From an uncultured Erysipelotrichaceae bacterium (GTDB lineage: Bacteria > Bacillota_I > Bacilli_A > RFN20 > CAG-826): a stretch of 32,120 bases of DNA. Where the stretch lies: the NCBI GenBank assembly GCA_902777015.1, contig CACYSA010000025.1, positions 1 to 32,120 of the forward strand, given 5' to 3'. Below, piece by piece: positions 22,304 through 30,781 of the stretch; the stretch's first letter is position 1, and the number at the start of each line of letters is the position of its first letter. Below the pieces are notes generated by a model. The model did not search any database. It worked only from the letters and a program-made list of their open reading frames with translations, and was not told the DNA's origin. The translations under genes and the position numbers were made by a program.

Positions 22304-22944
22304 TATTTCTTCCTTTTGTTTTCTTTAGCGATTGATTGCACTGCTTTTGCAAGCTGTGCTTCATTAATATTTTGTACTGGACGAGATTCGATTGCTCTAA
22401 TAAGAGCGGGGAATTTTCTTCTTTGAATAATATAGAATTGTTTGGAGTCACTATGGACTTCAACTTTACAGTCATCGTTAATTAAAGTGATACCGATAAG
22501 TAAAGAAGCATCTAAACCAGTAGATGAAGATAATTTACTCGCTAATTGTTTTGATTGATTAATTGGGTTATCGGTATAGCATTTCTTACCTTTATGAGAA
22601 ATGAAAATTAATGACTTATCAGAAGATTTGCCAACAAGGTCACCTTCATAATATTTACACAAAATAACGTAAATATATTTCTCACCGAAGATGATGTGGT
22701 CGACTTTGGCCAATTTATTTGAGTCAACTTTGAAATAAAATTGATTGATTAAATAATAATCATTTTCTAATGCAACCTTATATACACGCTTATAAAAACG
22801 CACTTGGAAATGCGAGCGTTTATAATGCGCTGAAATTGGAAAATATAAGATGAGCGCTAAAAATAAAACGACAACGATTGGCACGATGATGACAAACGCT
22901 AGTTGTATTTGTGTTAACGATGTAAGAAGCTTTAAATCATACAT
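22303..22944 (-). CDS. Membrane-anchored NERD-domain protein
   Basis: 213 residues from ATG 22944. The frame extends 14 codons further, but those codons are the terminator of the upstream gene. One N-terminal membrane helix (IQLAFVIIVPIVVVLFLALI, about residues 14-33) is followed by a cytoplasmic NERD (nuclease-related) fold: KLAKVDHIIFGEKYIYVILC and the acidic YYEGDLVGK after it match the family's DH(I/V)L(I/V)G..G(I/V)(F/Y)V(I/V)E.K.Y.G pattern, although the usual Glu-x-Lys is Leu-Cys-Lys here. NERD proteins are putative nucleases of unknown substrate, and the altered motif makes catalysis doubtful. No ribosome site is evident. It is co-translated with the downstream membrane protein. Confidence 0.65.
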   Translation of the reverse strand: MYDLKLLTSLTQIQLAFVIIVPIVVVLFLALILYFPISAHYKRSHFQVRFYKRVYKVALENDYYLINQFYFKVDSNKLAKVDHIIFGEKYIYVILCKYYEGDLVGKSSDKSLIFISHKGKKCYTDNPINQSKQLASKLSSSTGLDASLLIGITLINDDCKVEVHSDSKQFYIIQRRKFPALIRAIESRPVQNINEAQLAKAVQSIAKENKRKK

Positions 22945-22958
22945 ATATAATATACTAA

Positions 22959-22984
22959 CAAAAAAGACCTTAAAAATTAAGGTC
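22959..22984 (-). terminator. Rho-independent terminator of the cdaA-Nudix operon
   Basis: Perfect 8-bp stem gaccttaa / ttaaggtc with a 3-base loop, followed by a T tract on the minus strand. It starts 15 bases after the Nudix gene's stop. Confidence 0.85.
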
Positions 22985-22999
22985 ATTTTGAATTATTTA

Positions 23000-23608
23000 T
23001 TAGTCAAATATGGTTTTGTTAGTTTTTATCGCTACTATAATACGATCGATTTCTTCTTTCATCACTTTTCTTGATATTGGAGGAAGTTCATCAATAGGGA
23101 ACCAATTAACATCATCAGTTTCATATTCGTGTTCATGAAGTTCACCTTTTAATTTACCTTCAAAGACAACGAGATATTCAGGTGAAGAAACATTTGTTTT
23201 AAATGGAGTACGATTAAGCACACCTACTAGACGAACTACTTCAATATCCGCACCGGCTTCTTGCGAAGATTCATTAATCGCAGTTTGACCAGCGGAATCA
23301 TATAAATCCGCCCAGCCTCCCGGGAAAGAATATGTCCCAGAATTAGCTTCTCTAACCATTAATACTTTATCGCGATTTTCGTTAAGAATAACCGCTCTAA
23401 CGGATACGCTTGGAGTAGGATAAATATCTCTTGAGAAATAATTAGGTCTATGAAACTCCATATCCACTAACTTTTCAAGCATTTCTAAAGTGAGATCATT
23501 AATCTGTTGATAGTTAGTAATAGCGTATGGATCTTTTGAAAAAACCAATCCTATTTTTGCGATGGATTGGATTTTCAATATATAGTCGTAAAGTTCTTTA
23601 GTGTCCAT
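23000..23608 (-). CDS. Nudix-fold protein with degenerate catalytic box
   Basis: 202 residues. An N-terminal helical region (1-60) precedes a Nudix fold (about 65-190): SVSVRAVILNENRDKVLMVR, FPGGWADLYDSAGQTAINES, SQEAGADIEVV. The GGWAD...N-E..QEAG form places it with the GWADV-type Nudix group that carries an extra N-terminal domain. The box REUxEExGU reads N-E-S-S-Q-E-A-G, keeping Glu113 and Glu117 but with Gln116 for the first Glu of the pair, so metal binding may be altered. The ATG shares a base with the cdaA stop (TAATG), so the two are translated together, and the terminator at 22959-22984 follows. Nudix enzymes hydrolyse nucleotide diphosphates linked to another moiety; substrate unknown. 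Confidence 0.75.
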   Translation of the reverse strand: MDTKELYDYILKIQSIAKIGLVFSKDPYAITNYQQINDLTLEMLEKLVDMEFHRPNYFSRDIYPTPSVSVRAVILNENRDKVLMVREANSGTYSFPGGWADLYDSAGQTAINESSQEAGADIEVVRLVGVLNRTPFKTNVSSPEYLVVFEGKLKGELHEHEYETDDVNWFPIDELPPISRKVMKEEIDRIIVAIKTNKTIFD

Positions 23609-24396
23609 TATTCTTCCGCTGAATTATCCGCCATATAGTTTTCAAATACGCGGAGGAAGTTTGCTTGGTTAACAGATTCTAAATCACCATTAACGGCAAA
23701 TGAGATACGCCCTGTTTCTTCAGAAACAACAACAGTCACAGCGTCCGATACTTCAGAAATGCCAATGGCTGCTCTATGTCTTGAACCATATTTACCAGCG
23801 AATGGTTTTGTGGTTGGTGTGAAGAAGACACTAGCGGCAATAATTTCATTACCATGAATGACAACCGCACCATCGTGTAAACGTGTACCTGGATAGAAGA
23901 TTGTAAGTAAGATTTCTGGGGTGACAGGTGCATGAATTGGGACACCATTTTTCATGATATCTTTTAAGTCTGTGTTCTTTTCAAATGTCATAATGGCACC
24001 AATACGAGCATTACTTAATGAAATAACTGCTGATTCAATGTTCTTATAAAGAAGTTGAGTATCGTAAATTTTTTCAATACCGAAGTTAGCCGCTTTAGCG
24101 GTAACTCTTGAGAATGGATTAGCGATGAATTTTCTCACATCACCAAGATTAGCAAAGAAGCAACCTGCTAAACCAGCAGCGGAAATAAAGGCAATTAATG
24201 TGCAGACAATTGGGAGGTTGAGAAGGAAGGCGGCAAGGAAGAAAACGAAAGCCAAGGATAACAAAATAAATGTGGCGCGTCTTTTTGCAACTTTGTATAA
24301 AATGAAAAATAATCCACCAAATATAACAACAATCAAAATTAATGAAGCGATAAAATTGCCAAGAGGCATTACATCGTTTTCCCATGCAAATTTCAT
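23608..24396 (-). CDS. cdaA: Diadenylate cyclase CdaA
   Basis: 262 residues from ATG 24396, chosen because TTTTGGAGGT lies 7 bases upstream; 21 further in-frame codons upstream are not needed. Three membrane helices (about 13-34, 42-60, 64-82) precede a DAC domain with the signature motifs DGA (175-177) and RHR (206-208). The enzyme makes c-di-AMP from two ATP and controls potassium, osmolyte and cell-wall homeostasis. The usual partners cdaR and glmM do not follow; a Nudix-like gene overlaps instead. The promoter at 24427-24456 suggests a two-gene operon. Confidence 0.92.
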   Translation of the reverse strand: MKFAWENDVMPLGNFIASLILIVVIFGGLFFILYKVAKRRATFILLSLAFVFFLAAFLLNLPIVCTLIAFISAAGLAGCFFANLGDVRKFIANPFSRVTAKAANFGIEKIYDTQLLYKNIESAVISLSNARIGAIMTFEKNTDLKDIMKNGVPIHAPVTPEILLTIFYPGTRLHDGAVVIHGNEIIAASVFFTPTTKPFAGKYGSRHRAAIGISEVSDAVTVVVSEETGRISFAVNGDLESVNQANFLRVFENYMADNSAEE

Positions 24397-24426
24397 GCCA
24401 TTTACCTCCAAAATGAGTGCAAAAAT

Positions 24427-24456
24427 ATCATAATATATTTCTAAATATATTTTCAA
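24427..24456 (-). promoter_or_regulatory. Promoter of the cdaA operon
   Basis: Minus-strand -35 ttgaaa (24456-24451), -10 tatgat (24432-24427), spacer 18, about 30 bases before the cdaA ATG. Confidence 0.55.
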
Positions 24457-24491
24457 CAATAGATAGCAAAAATACTAAAAAAATAGGTTAT

Positions 24492-24872
24492 TTAATCAAT
24501 TTTGACAATTGTAGGAGAACTGTTTTTGCTTCTTCTAGCGAATGGTTTTTTGTGTTTTTTTAGAAATTGTTCTGTGGCTTTATAACCTTTGTCGGTTAAT
24601 GAAAAATATAGTTCTTTTGTCTTAGTGTCGAACACTCTGCCGATATAACCATAACGATAAAGCATCATTGTTAAACGACACACTTTCTTGCTGGTAAAAG
24701 AAATGAGCGTACCAAAACTATCCAAGTCCACAAATCGCTTGGTATCTTCGTCCACAATACCAACGAGGATTTTATAAATACCTTCGTTTAATGGATAATA
24801 ATGCAAGTCATTTAACGCTTTTATTGTGACAAGCGCTTTAAAATAAGTTTGATTTAATTTGAATTCTTTCAT
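24492..24872 (-). CDS. Small winged-helix-like protein
   Basis: 126 residues. The layout is helix, helix, then a segment with VCRLTMMLYRYGYIGRVFDT and KTKELYFSLTDKGYKATEQF. The order (recognition-helix-like V-C-R-x-x-x-x-L-Y-R-Y-G-Y, beta wing with E-L-Y-F-S-L-T-D-K-G) is that of a winged helix, as in MarR/PadR-type or RQC-type domains. A basic tail (KKHKKPFARRSKNSS) follows. The -10 box lies 6 bases before the ATG and no ribosome site is present, so the mRNA is probably leaderless. DNA or RNA binding is inferred; no specific family assigned. Confidence 0.65.
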   Translation of the reverse strand: MKEFKLNQTYFKALVTIKALNDLHYYPLNEGIYKILVGIVDEDTKRFVDLDSFGTLISFTSKKVCRLTMMLYRYGYIGRVFDTKTKELYFSLTDKGYKATEQFLKKHKKPFARRSKNSSPTIVKID

Positions 24873-24878
24873 GGTGAT

Positions 24879-24907
24879 ATTCTAGTCATTTATCTTCTTA
24901 AGGTCAA
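24879..24907 (-). promoter_or_regulatory. Promoter of a leaderless gene
   Basis: Minus-strand -35 ttgacc (24907-24902), -10 tagaat (24884-24879), spacer 17. The ATG at 24872 begins 7 bases after the -10, where transcription would start. Confidence 0.65.
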
Positions 24908-24918
24908 AGATATTCTCT

Positions 24919-24948
24919 ATTGTTTAAAACAATAATTTTATGTAGAAT
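24919..24948 (+). promoter_or_regulatory. deoD promoter with a palindrome over the -35
   Basis: -35 ttgttt (24920-24925), -10 tagaat (24943-24948), spacer 17. The perfect palindrome attgtttaaaacaat (24919-24933, one central base) covers the -35 and is a likely repressor site. The promoter is back to back with the 24879-24907 promoter. Confidence 0.6.
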
Positions 24949-24974
24949 GTTAACGGAAACGGAGATTTATAAAT

Positions 24975-25703
24975 ATGCCAACACCACATAATAGTGCCAA
25001 TCCTGGCGATTTTGCTAACGTTGTTTTAATGCCTGGAGATCCATTAAGAGCTAAATTGATTGCTGATACATATCTTCACGATGTGAAATTAGTCACAAGT
25101 GTAAGAAACATTTATGGTTATACAGGTTATACCAAAAATGGAAAGAAAATTAGTGTCATGGCTTCTGGTATGGGTATGCCATCCATCGGTATTTATTCTT
25201 ATGAATTATATTCACGTTATGACGTTGATGTCATTATCCGTGTAGGAACTTGTGGCGCTTATCAAGAAAACATTAACTTATTCGATATTATCGTTGGAAG
25301 CGTTGCTTCTACCGATAGTAACTGGATCCATCAGTATGGATTAAACGGTCATTATTCCGCAGGTGCGGACTTTGACTTAGTTGAAGCTGCGGTTAATTCC
25401 GCGAGAAAGAAAAACGTCCCTGTTCACGTTGGTAACGTTCTTTCTAGTGATATCTTCTATAACGCTGATAAAGAAGGCTGGAAGAAATGGGCTGATATGA
25501 ACGTTTTAGCGGTTGAAATGGAAGCTTTCTCCTTATACTGCAACGCTGCTAAATTAAAGAAAAAAGCCCTTTGCCTATTAACTGTTAGTGACTCTTTCTT
25601 AATCAGAGAAGAACTCACACCAGAACAAAGACAAAATGGCTTATTAAGAATGATTGAAATCGGTATTGAAGCCGGTGAGAAATTCGCTAAAGAATCTGAA
25701 TAA
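24975..25703 (+). CDS. deoD: Purine nucleoside phosphorylase, DeoD type
   Basis: 242 residues, the normal size of the trimer-of-dimers (hexameric) bacterial enzyme. It splits purine (deoxy)nucleosides with phosphate to base and (deoxy)ribose 1-phosphate in the cytoplasm. Motifs: VLMPGDPLRAK (phosphate site), SGMGMPSIGIYSYEL, VGTCGA, VEMEA with Glu181/Glu183 (sugar site), and LTVSDSF with Asp206, the catalytic acid. ACGGAG precedes the ATG. It is the only clear plus-strand protein gene in the core half and is monocistronic, with its own promoter and terminator. Purine salvage fits a host-associated, reduced metabolism. Confidence 0.95.
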   Translation: MPTPHNSANPGDFANVVLMPGDPLRAKLIADTYLHDVKLVTSVRNIYGYTGYTKNGKKISVMASGMGMPSIGIYSYELYSRYDVDVIIRVGTCGAYQENINLFDIIVGSVASTDSNWIHQYGLNGHYSAGADFDLVEAAVNSARKKNVPVHVGNVLSSDIFYNADKEGWKKWADMNVLAVEMEAFSLYCNAAKLKKKALCLLTVSDSFLIREELTPEQRQNGLLRMIEIGIEAGEKFAKESE

Positions 25704-25728
25704 GATTAATTAACTATTACACCATGGT

Positions 25729-25763
25729 ACGCATCTCTATGCTAGAAGGGATGCGTGCTTTTT
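25729..25763 (+). terminator. Rho-independent terminator of deoD
   Basis: Stem acgcatc / gatgcgt with a 14-base loop, followed by gcttttta. It lies 25 bases after the deoD stop. Confidence 0.75.
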
Positions 25764-25784
25764 ATATACCTTGTCGCTTATTTT

Positions 25785-28172
25785 TTATAATTTGCGATAA
25801 AGAATTAATAATGAATTAATAACTAAGACAACTGTTAATCCAGTATCAGCGATAACAGGGATAACCATTGGGATATTTAAAGCTGGGATAACCACTAAGA
25901 TAGCAACAATAAGTTTGACTAATAACGCAAATACGATATTGAAGATAGCGGTTCTTCTAGCGGTTCTAGCAATCTTCACTGCTTCATAAACTTTAGCCGG
26001 ATTATCGTTCATGATAACGACATCAGCGTTTTCTACAGCGATATCGCTACCAATAGCACCCATTGCCATACCAACATCCGCACGCATAATGCTTGGAGCA
26101 TCGTTAATACCATCGCCAACGAAGGCCACAGCCTTATTAGTTAAAGACATTTCTTTTTCTAATATTTCTGTTTTTTGATCAGGTGTTAATTCACTGTAAA
26201 CACGATCAAGACCTAATTCGTTTTTGATATATTCAGCATTGTCTTTCTTATCACCAGTAAGAAGAACAACTTCTTTCTTTTCTTTGTGTAAAAGTTTGAC
26301 CATATCATAGGCTTCTTTTTTAATTTCATCGTATAAGACAATGTAGCCTAAATATTTATCACCTTTTTTACAGTGAACGATTGTGCCAATGGCGTCTTCA
26401 TTAATGGATTTAACACCATTATTTTTCATAAATTGAGCGTTACCTGCGATAATGACTTCACCTTCATAAGTTGTTTTAACGCCATATCCAGCGATTTCTT
26501 GATAATCAACTTGTTTAGCCGCAAGAGCTTTTACATCTACTTCGTGGCAGATTGCTTTAGCAATTGGGTGAGTTGATAAGCTTTCAGCGGCGTATAAAGC
26601 ATTTAATAATTCTTGTTCGCTGACACCATCTTGTGTAGCAACTTTTTGAATGGTGAAGACACCATGAGTTAAAGTACCTGTTTTATCGGTAACAATCTTA
26701 TTAACATTATTTAATTGATCTAAATAATTTGTGCCTTTGATAACCACACCACGTTTGCTTGCTAAACCAATAGCCGCAAAATAAGCAAGTGGGACAGAGA
26801 TAACAATTGCACATGGACAACCTGTGACGAGGATTTCTAATCCTCTAACGAGATAATTCATCCAATCTTTAGTGATAAGGCCACCGATAACGAAGACCAA
26901 AACAGCTAATAAAACGATAGCAGGTGTATACCATTTAGCGAATTTAGCGATGAATTCATCAGCTTTAGATTTCTTTTCACCACTGTTGGAGATTAACTCC
27001 ACAATCTTAGCGACTGCACTATCTTCATATTTCTTATTAACTTTGATTGTGATTGAACCTGTTTTAACAAGACAACCCGCTAAAACTTCACTTTCGTTTG
27101 TATCCGCTAAAACTGGGACAAATTCACCAGTTAATGATGATTTATCAATATAGGCAGAACCAGAAACAACTTCACCATCAACTGGGATCATTTCACCAGC
27201 ACTGACAACAACGTTATCTCCGATATTTAATTCTTCTGGATCAACTTTAACGATTTGTTCGTCCTTTAATAAATTAGCGTATTCCACTCTTAATTGAACG
27301 GCGTTCATGACAGCTAATTTACTCTTATTAGTGGCTACTTTTTCAACGATTTGGCCAACTTGGAATAAGCCCACAACCATCATACCTTCCATGGCAAAGT
27401 GCACACCGTGTTCGATATTTTCTGGATTGAGTAAATCAATAATAGCTAACGCAGTAGCGCCAATAATCGCAATAGTAATTAATAAATTATGGTCAATGAT
27501 ATTACGACCGTTTTTAATATGAAGAATAACACGCCAGAAGACATCATAGGCCAATAAAACTGATGTAGCGCTATAGATAGCGAATCTAATCCAACCACTC
27601 GGATCGAATTTTTCAAAGACTAATAAATTAAGAAGAATTACAACAACACCAACAATGACTCTTGCTAATAAGAACCACATTGATTTAGTAAATAGTTTTT
27701 CTTTGTGCTCCTCTTTTTTGCTTTGTAATTCTTTGATATCTAATGGATCACTTTCCACTTGAGCGATTATTTTAGCAACTTGTTCCACGGTGAATGGCTT
27801 ATCACTATAAGTGATGAACATCTTATTTGTGGAGAAGTCAATATGAGCGTCTTTAATACCTTCTTGCTTGGCAAGATGTAATTCTGATTTATGAGCGCAG
27901 TTTGGGCAATCAAAACCAGAAATGTGATAAACTTTTTTAACTTCTTTTTTATCTAAGTCATAGATATCTAATGGATCGCTTTCCACTTGAGCAATAACTT
28001 TTTTAATTTCTTCCACTTCTAATTCTTTATCTTTATATGTGACAAACATTTTGTTCGTGGAGAAATCAATATGACAACTATCAACTTTTTCATGTTTATT
28101 TAAATGTGTCTCTGATTTATGAGCGCAGTTTGGGCAGTCAAAGCCAGAGATATGATATGTTTTCTTAATCAT
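25785..28172 (-). CDS. Heavy-metal translocating P1B-type ATPase (Zn/Cd/Pb class)
   Basis: 795 residues. Two tandem N-terminal metal-binding domains (residues 1-78 and 79-153), each with GFDCPNCAHKSE, the Cys-x-x-Cys form typical of CadA/ZntA rather than copper pumps. Then come membrane helices, TGSITIK and TGE (actuator), CPC in VTGCPCAIVISVPLAYF (about 449), DKTGTLT with the phosphorylated Asp (about 494), HPIAK in the nucleotide domain, and GDGINDAPS (about 687). It exports divalent soft metals such as Zn2+, Cd2+ or Pb2+ at the cost of ATP. It overlaps the ArsR-family gene by 8 bases and is controlled with it from the operator-bearing promoter at 28554-28604. Confidence 0.9.
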   Translation of the reverse strand: MIKKTYHISGFDCPNCAHKSETHLNKHEKVDSCHIDFSTNKMFVTYKDKELEVEEIKKVIAQVESDPLDIYDLDKKEVKKVYHISGFDCPNCAHKSELHLAKQEGIKDAHIDFSTNKMFITYSDKPFTVEQVAKIIAQVESDPLDIKELQSKKEEHKEKLFTKSMWFLLARVIVGVVVILLNLLVFEKFDPSGWIRFAIYSATSVLLAYDVFWRVILHIKNGRNIIDHNLLITIAIIGATALAIIDLLNPENIEHGVHFAMEGMMVVGLFQVGQIVEKVATNKSKLAVMNAVQLRVEYANLLKDEQIVKVDPEELNIGDNVVVSAGEMIPVDGEVVSGSAYIDKSSLTGEFVPVLADTNESEVLAGCLVKTGSITIKVNKKYEDSAVAKIVELISNSGEKKSKADEFIAKFAKWYTPAIVLLAVLVFVIGGLITKDWMNYLVRGLEILVTGCPCAIVISVPLAYFAAIGLASKRGVVIKGTNYLDQLNNVNKIVTDKTGTLTHGVFTIQKVATQDGVSEQELLNALYAAESLSTHPIAKAICHEVDVKALAAKQVDYQEIAGYGVKTTYEGEVIIAGNAQFMKNNGVKSINEDAIGTIVHCKKGDKYLGYIVLYDEIKKEAYDMVKLLHKEKKEVVLLTGDKKDNAEYIKNELGLDRVYSELTPDQKTEILEKEMSLTNKAVAFVGDGINDAPSIMRADVGMAMGAIGSDIAVENADVVIMNDNPAKVYEAVKIARTARRTAIFNIVFALLVKLIVAILVVIPALNIPMVIPVIADTGLTVVLVINSLLILYRKL

Positions 28173-28536
28173 TGTCGTTTTCCTCCTCTATCACGTGTTC
28201 ATAGGCCACTCCTAAGAGTAAGCGCACATGTTTATCACTTAACGAATAATAGACTTTTGTCTTTTCTTTACGTGTTCTTACTAAGTCTGCATCTTTTAAC
28301 ACTTTTAATTGATGAGACACTAAAGATTGAGAAGCACCAATTTCATTAGCGATATCGTTAACGCATTTTTCAATCATGCAGCTCATCTTTTCACATGAAC
28401 CACATTCGCACTCCTCTCCACAGCAGCATTCATCATCATCTAGAAGTGCGAACATGATTTTTAATCTTGTTGCATCTGATGCTGTACTTAGGAGGCTTTC
28501 CATTTTCTTAATTGTTGTAGTTTTTACATCTTTCAT
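28165..28536 (-). CDS. ArsR/SmtB-family metal-responsive repressor with Cys-rich insert
   Basis: 123 residues, winged helix (SDATRLKIMFALL, IGASQSLVSHQLKVLKDADL, RTRKEKTKVYYSL). The C-terminal helix carries an exact D-x-H-x10-H-x2-E motif (Asp101, His103, His114, Glu117), the alpha5 zinc site of SmtB/CzrA. Between helices 1 and 3 there are 8 Cys in 22 residues (37, 38, 39, 43, 45, 48, 53, 58), far more than the usual ELCVC of CadC. Such regulators leave DNA on binding metal. It is the first gene of the operon with the ATPase, and two TGAA-N6-TTCA operators lie at its promoter. Probably senses Zn plus soft metals such as Cd or Pb. Confidence 0.88.
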   Translation of the reverse strand: MKDVKTTTIKKMESLLSTASDATRLKIMFALLDDDECCCGEECECGSCEKMSCMIEKCVNDIANEIGASQSLVSHQLKVLKDADLVRTRKEKTKVYYSLSDKHVRLLLGVAYEHVIEEENDND

Positions 28537-28553
28537 AATTTATCACCGTGATT

Positions 28554-28605
28554 ATTATATGAATGTTTGTTCATATTTGCAATTAAAAAATGAATAACTG
28601 TTCAT
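28554..28605 (-). promoter_or_regulatory. Metal-responsive promoter with two SmtB-type operators
   Basis: -35 ttgcaa (28582-28577), -10 tataat (28559-28554), spacer 17. Operator 1 (28557-28576) is atatgaa-N6-ttcatat, perfect, filling the spacer and -10. Operator 2 (28590-28605) is atgaa-N6-ttcat, just upstream of the -35. Both match the TGAA-N6-TTCA core of SmtB/CzrA sites. Confidence 0.8.
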
Positions 28606-28630
28606 ATTTATATTTTTAGGCATAATAAAA

Positions 28631-28655
28631 GGATGCTTTTTAAAGCACCCTTTTT
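28631..28655 (-). terminator. Bidirectional terminator after the nucleotidase gene
   Basis: Stem gggtgcttt / aaagcatcc (one G-T) on the minus strand followed by tttta; the plus strand also ends in five T. It lies 10-30 bases after the stop at 28664. Confidence 0.8.
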
Positions 28656-28663
28656 GTGATTAA

Positions 28664-30766
28664 TTAGTTTGTGGAAACACCGTTAATTTCAACACAATAA
28701 GCGCCACTAGCGAATTCTAGAATGCGACTATTGTAATAGAATGCTTCACCCCAGAACAATATTTCATCACCGACTTTTAAATCATTAACACTTGACCATT
28801 TTGGGTTTCGATATTGGTTGTATTTAAGGTAATAGATTTGCATGTCTTCATCTCCGATTGCGTCAGCGACATAGACAGCATTTAAGTCACCACTTAATTG
28901 GCTAAGTTGCGCTGCTGGTCGAGTGACAATGCCTTTATAGAAGAAGCCTTCGGCACCAGCTTGAGAAGCACTTGAACCTTCATGATGTTTAGCGTAATCA
29001 ATGGCTTCGTTAATTGTTTTTGGATCCGCAATTGTACCAGCGTGAGAAGAAACAGGTGGAATATAGGCCCAACCACCATGTTGGATATATAACGCTAATA
29101 AGTCTCTAGCGTAAACTCCTGGATCATAAGTATCGACTACTGTTAAATGATTTGGAGCGTAATCACTACCATATGTATCAGCGATTAAATAATATGTTTC
29201 GTTGTAATTTAAATTGTCTTTTATGGTATTACCATAATCTGACCAACAAACGAAATATGTATCAGCGCCTGTAATATATTGAGTGGTGACTAAATCACTA
29301 CCTTTAACGGAGCATAAAACTATTTCGTTATCGAATGGTAATAAGTTACTAATATCACTGTAACGGACACTACCGGCTTGTAAGCCATTTCCTCTACAAG
29401 ACATATAACCACCACCGAGGATGATGTTATATTGTGTGCCCCATCTTTTGACGCCTTCTTCCAAATATAATTCCGCGACTTTGTTTCTAATAGTGTTAGG
29501 ATCTTTAAAGCCATCAATAATGCCTAATTCTTCATAGGCAAAACTATAATTATCATAGTATTTATTAATGATGCCTTGCGTGGTGACATCTTCTTGTAAG
29601 TTCCTATAACTTGAATAATAGGAAGTATCATAAAACTTAGGTGTCACATTAAATGTGTTTTGTTTTAAATTTAAATCCACTGTCACTTGATAGATGGATT
29701 CGTTATAACCATTGTTTTGAATATGATAAATACCAGCGTCATCTTGATAGTCATAAGCTTTATGAGTGTGACCTTCAAAAACAATATCAACGTATTTATC
29801 ACGGCTTAAAGATATATCATATGAATCTTTTTCATCATTTAAGCCATCGCCGTGTACTGAATAAATGATAAAGTCACATTTTTCAGTTTCTCTTAATCTT
29901 TTTGATTCGTTTTTAACTAAAGCTGTTAAAGAATCGCCAGTAGCAAAATAAATATCTTTAACTCTGCTACCAGAAATGGAACTTAAGCAATTACCGATCG
30001 CACCGATAACACCAATCTTCGCACCACCTTTTTCAAATGTGATAGAAGGTGAAAGATAATCGACACGTTGATGATTACTTCTATTTAAAACGTTAATACC
30101 TAATGTTGGGAAATTAGCTAATTCTTGGTTTTGAATGATGTAGTCTTTGCCCCAGTCATATTCATGGTTACCAACAGTCATGGAAACAAATCCTAATTGA
30201 TTCATCCATTCGGTAATTAGATTACCTTTAGTGTAGTTACTTTCAACAGATCCTTGCCACATATCGCCTTGTGAGATAAGAATTGCATTCTTATTCGCAG
30301 TCTTTTCTTTAATTAATGTTGTGGTTTTAGCAATACCAATGCCTTTACCTTGTGTGTCTTTGACATTGCCATGTGTATCGTTAAAGGCAAAGATATCTAA
30401 AGTAACGTTATCTGGTTTAGTGGATGAACTACTAGTTGAACTTGAACTACTGCTTGTACTTGAACTAGAACTAGATATAGAACTAGAAGGAGCACTAGAT
30501 GAACTAGATGCAGGAACACTGCTACTAGATTTTTGTGAAGAACTGCTACTACTAGAAGAAGTAACACTGCTACTGGAAGTAACTTTTGATGAGCTACTTA
30601 CCTTATTAGAAGAACTAGATGTTTTGCTATCTAGACTACTAGAAGATAATGATGAAGTAGGAACTTCACTACTAGGAGTTTGACTGCTAGAGGTAGGTTG
30701 ATTACACGCGCTCACGCAAAAAGCAATAAGGGCAGTAAGTAAAGGGAGTAATTTTTTATTTTTCAT
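28664..30766 (-). CDS. Lipoprotein 5'-nucleotidase / metallophosphatase with Ser-rich linker
   Basis: 700 residues. A lipoprotein signal peptide with lipobox VSAC (Cys21) is followed by a roughly 95-residue Ser/Thr-rich linker (about 24-118). A calcineurin-like metallophosphatase domain (about 122-385) has FNDTHG, SQGDMWQG, VGNHEYDWG and EGHTHK, which bind two metals. A 5'-nucleotidase C-terminal domain (about 410-570) binds the substrate. The last 75 residues form an extra OB-like domain (VYVADAIGDEDMQIYYLKY, DLKVGDEILFWGEAFYY). It cleaves extracellular nucleotides to nucleosides, which deoD could then use. It follows the permease gene by 15 bases with AAAGGA upstream, and ends at the terminator 28631-28655. 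Confidence 0.9.
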   Translation of the reverse strand: MKNKKLLPLLTALIAFCVSACNQPTSSSQTPSSEVPTSSLSSSSLDSKTSSSSNKVSSSSKVTSSSSVTSSSSSSSSQKSSSSVPASSSSSAPSSSISSSSSSTSSSSSSTSSSSTKPDNVTLDIFAFNDTHGNVKDTQGKGIGIAKTTTLIKEKTANKNAILISQGDMWQGSVESNYTKGNLITEWMNQLGFVSMTVGNHEYDWGKDYIIQNQELANFPTLGINVLNRSNHQRVDYLSPSITFEKGGAKIGVIGAIGNCLSSISGSRVKDIYFATGDSLTALVKNESKRLRETEKCDFIIYSVHGDGLNDEKDSYDISLSRDKYVDIVFEGHTHKAYDYQDDAGIYHIQNNGYNESIYQVTVDLNLKQNTFNVTPKFYDTSYYSSYRNLQEDVTTQGIINKYYDNYSFAYEELGIIDGFKDPNTIRNKVAELYLEEGVKRWGTQYNIILGGGYMSCRGNGLQAGSVRYSDISNLLPFDNEIVLCSVKGSDLVTTQYITGADTYFVCWSDYGNTIKDNLNYNETYYLIADTYGSDYAPNHLTVVDTYDPGVYARDLLALYIQHGGWAYIPPVSSHAGTIADPKTINEAIDYAKHHEGSSASQAGAEGFFYKGIVTRPAAQLSQLSGDLNAVYVADAIGDEDMQIYYLKYNQYRNPKWSSVNDLKVGDEILFWGEAFYYNSRILEFASGAYCVEINGVSTN

Positions 30767-30781
30767 AAGGGAGTCCTTTTA

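Noticed and set aside
30321..30683. Leu/Glu-rich plus-strand open frame
   Set aside because: It is the antisense of the Ser-rich linker of the nucleotidase; the composition follows from the Ser codons.
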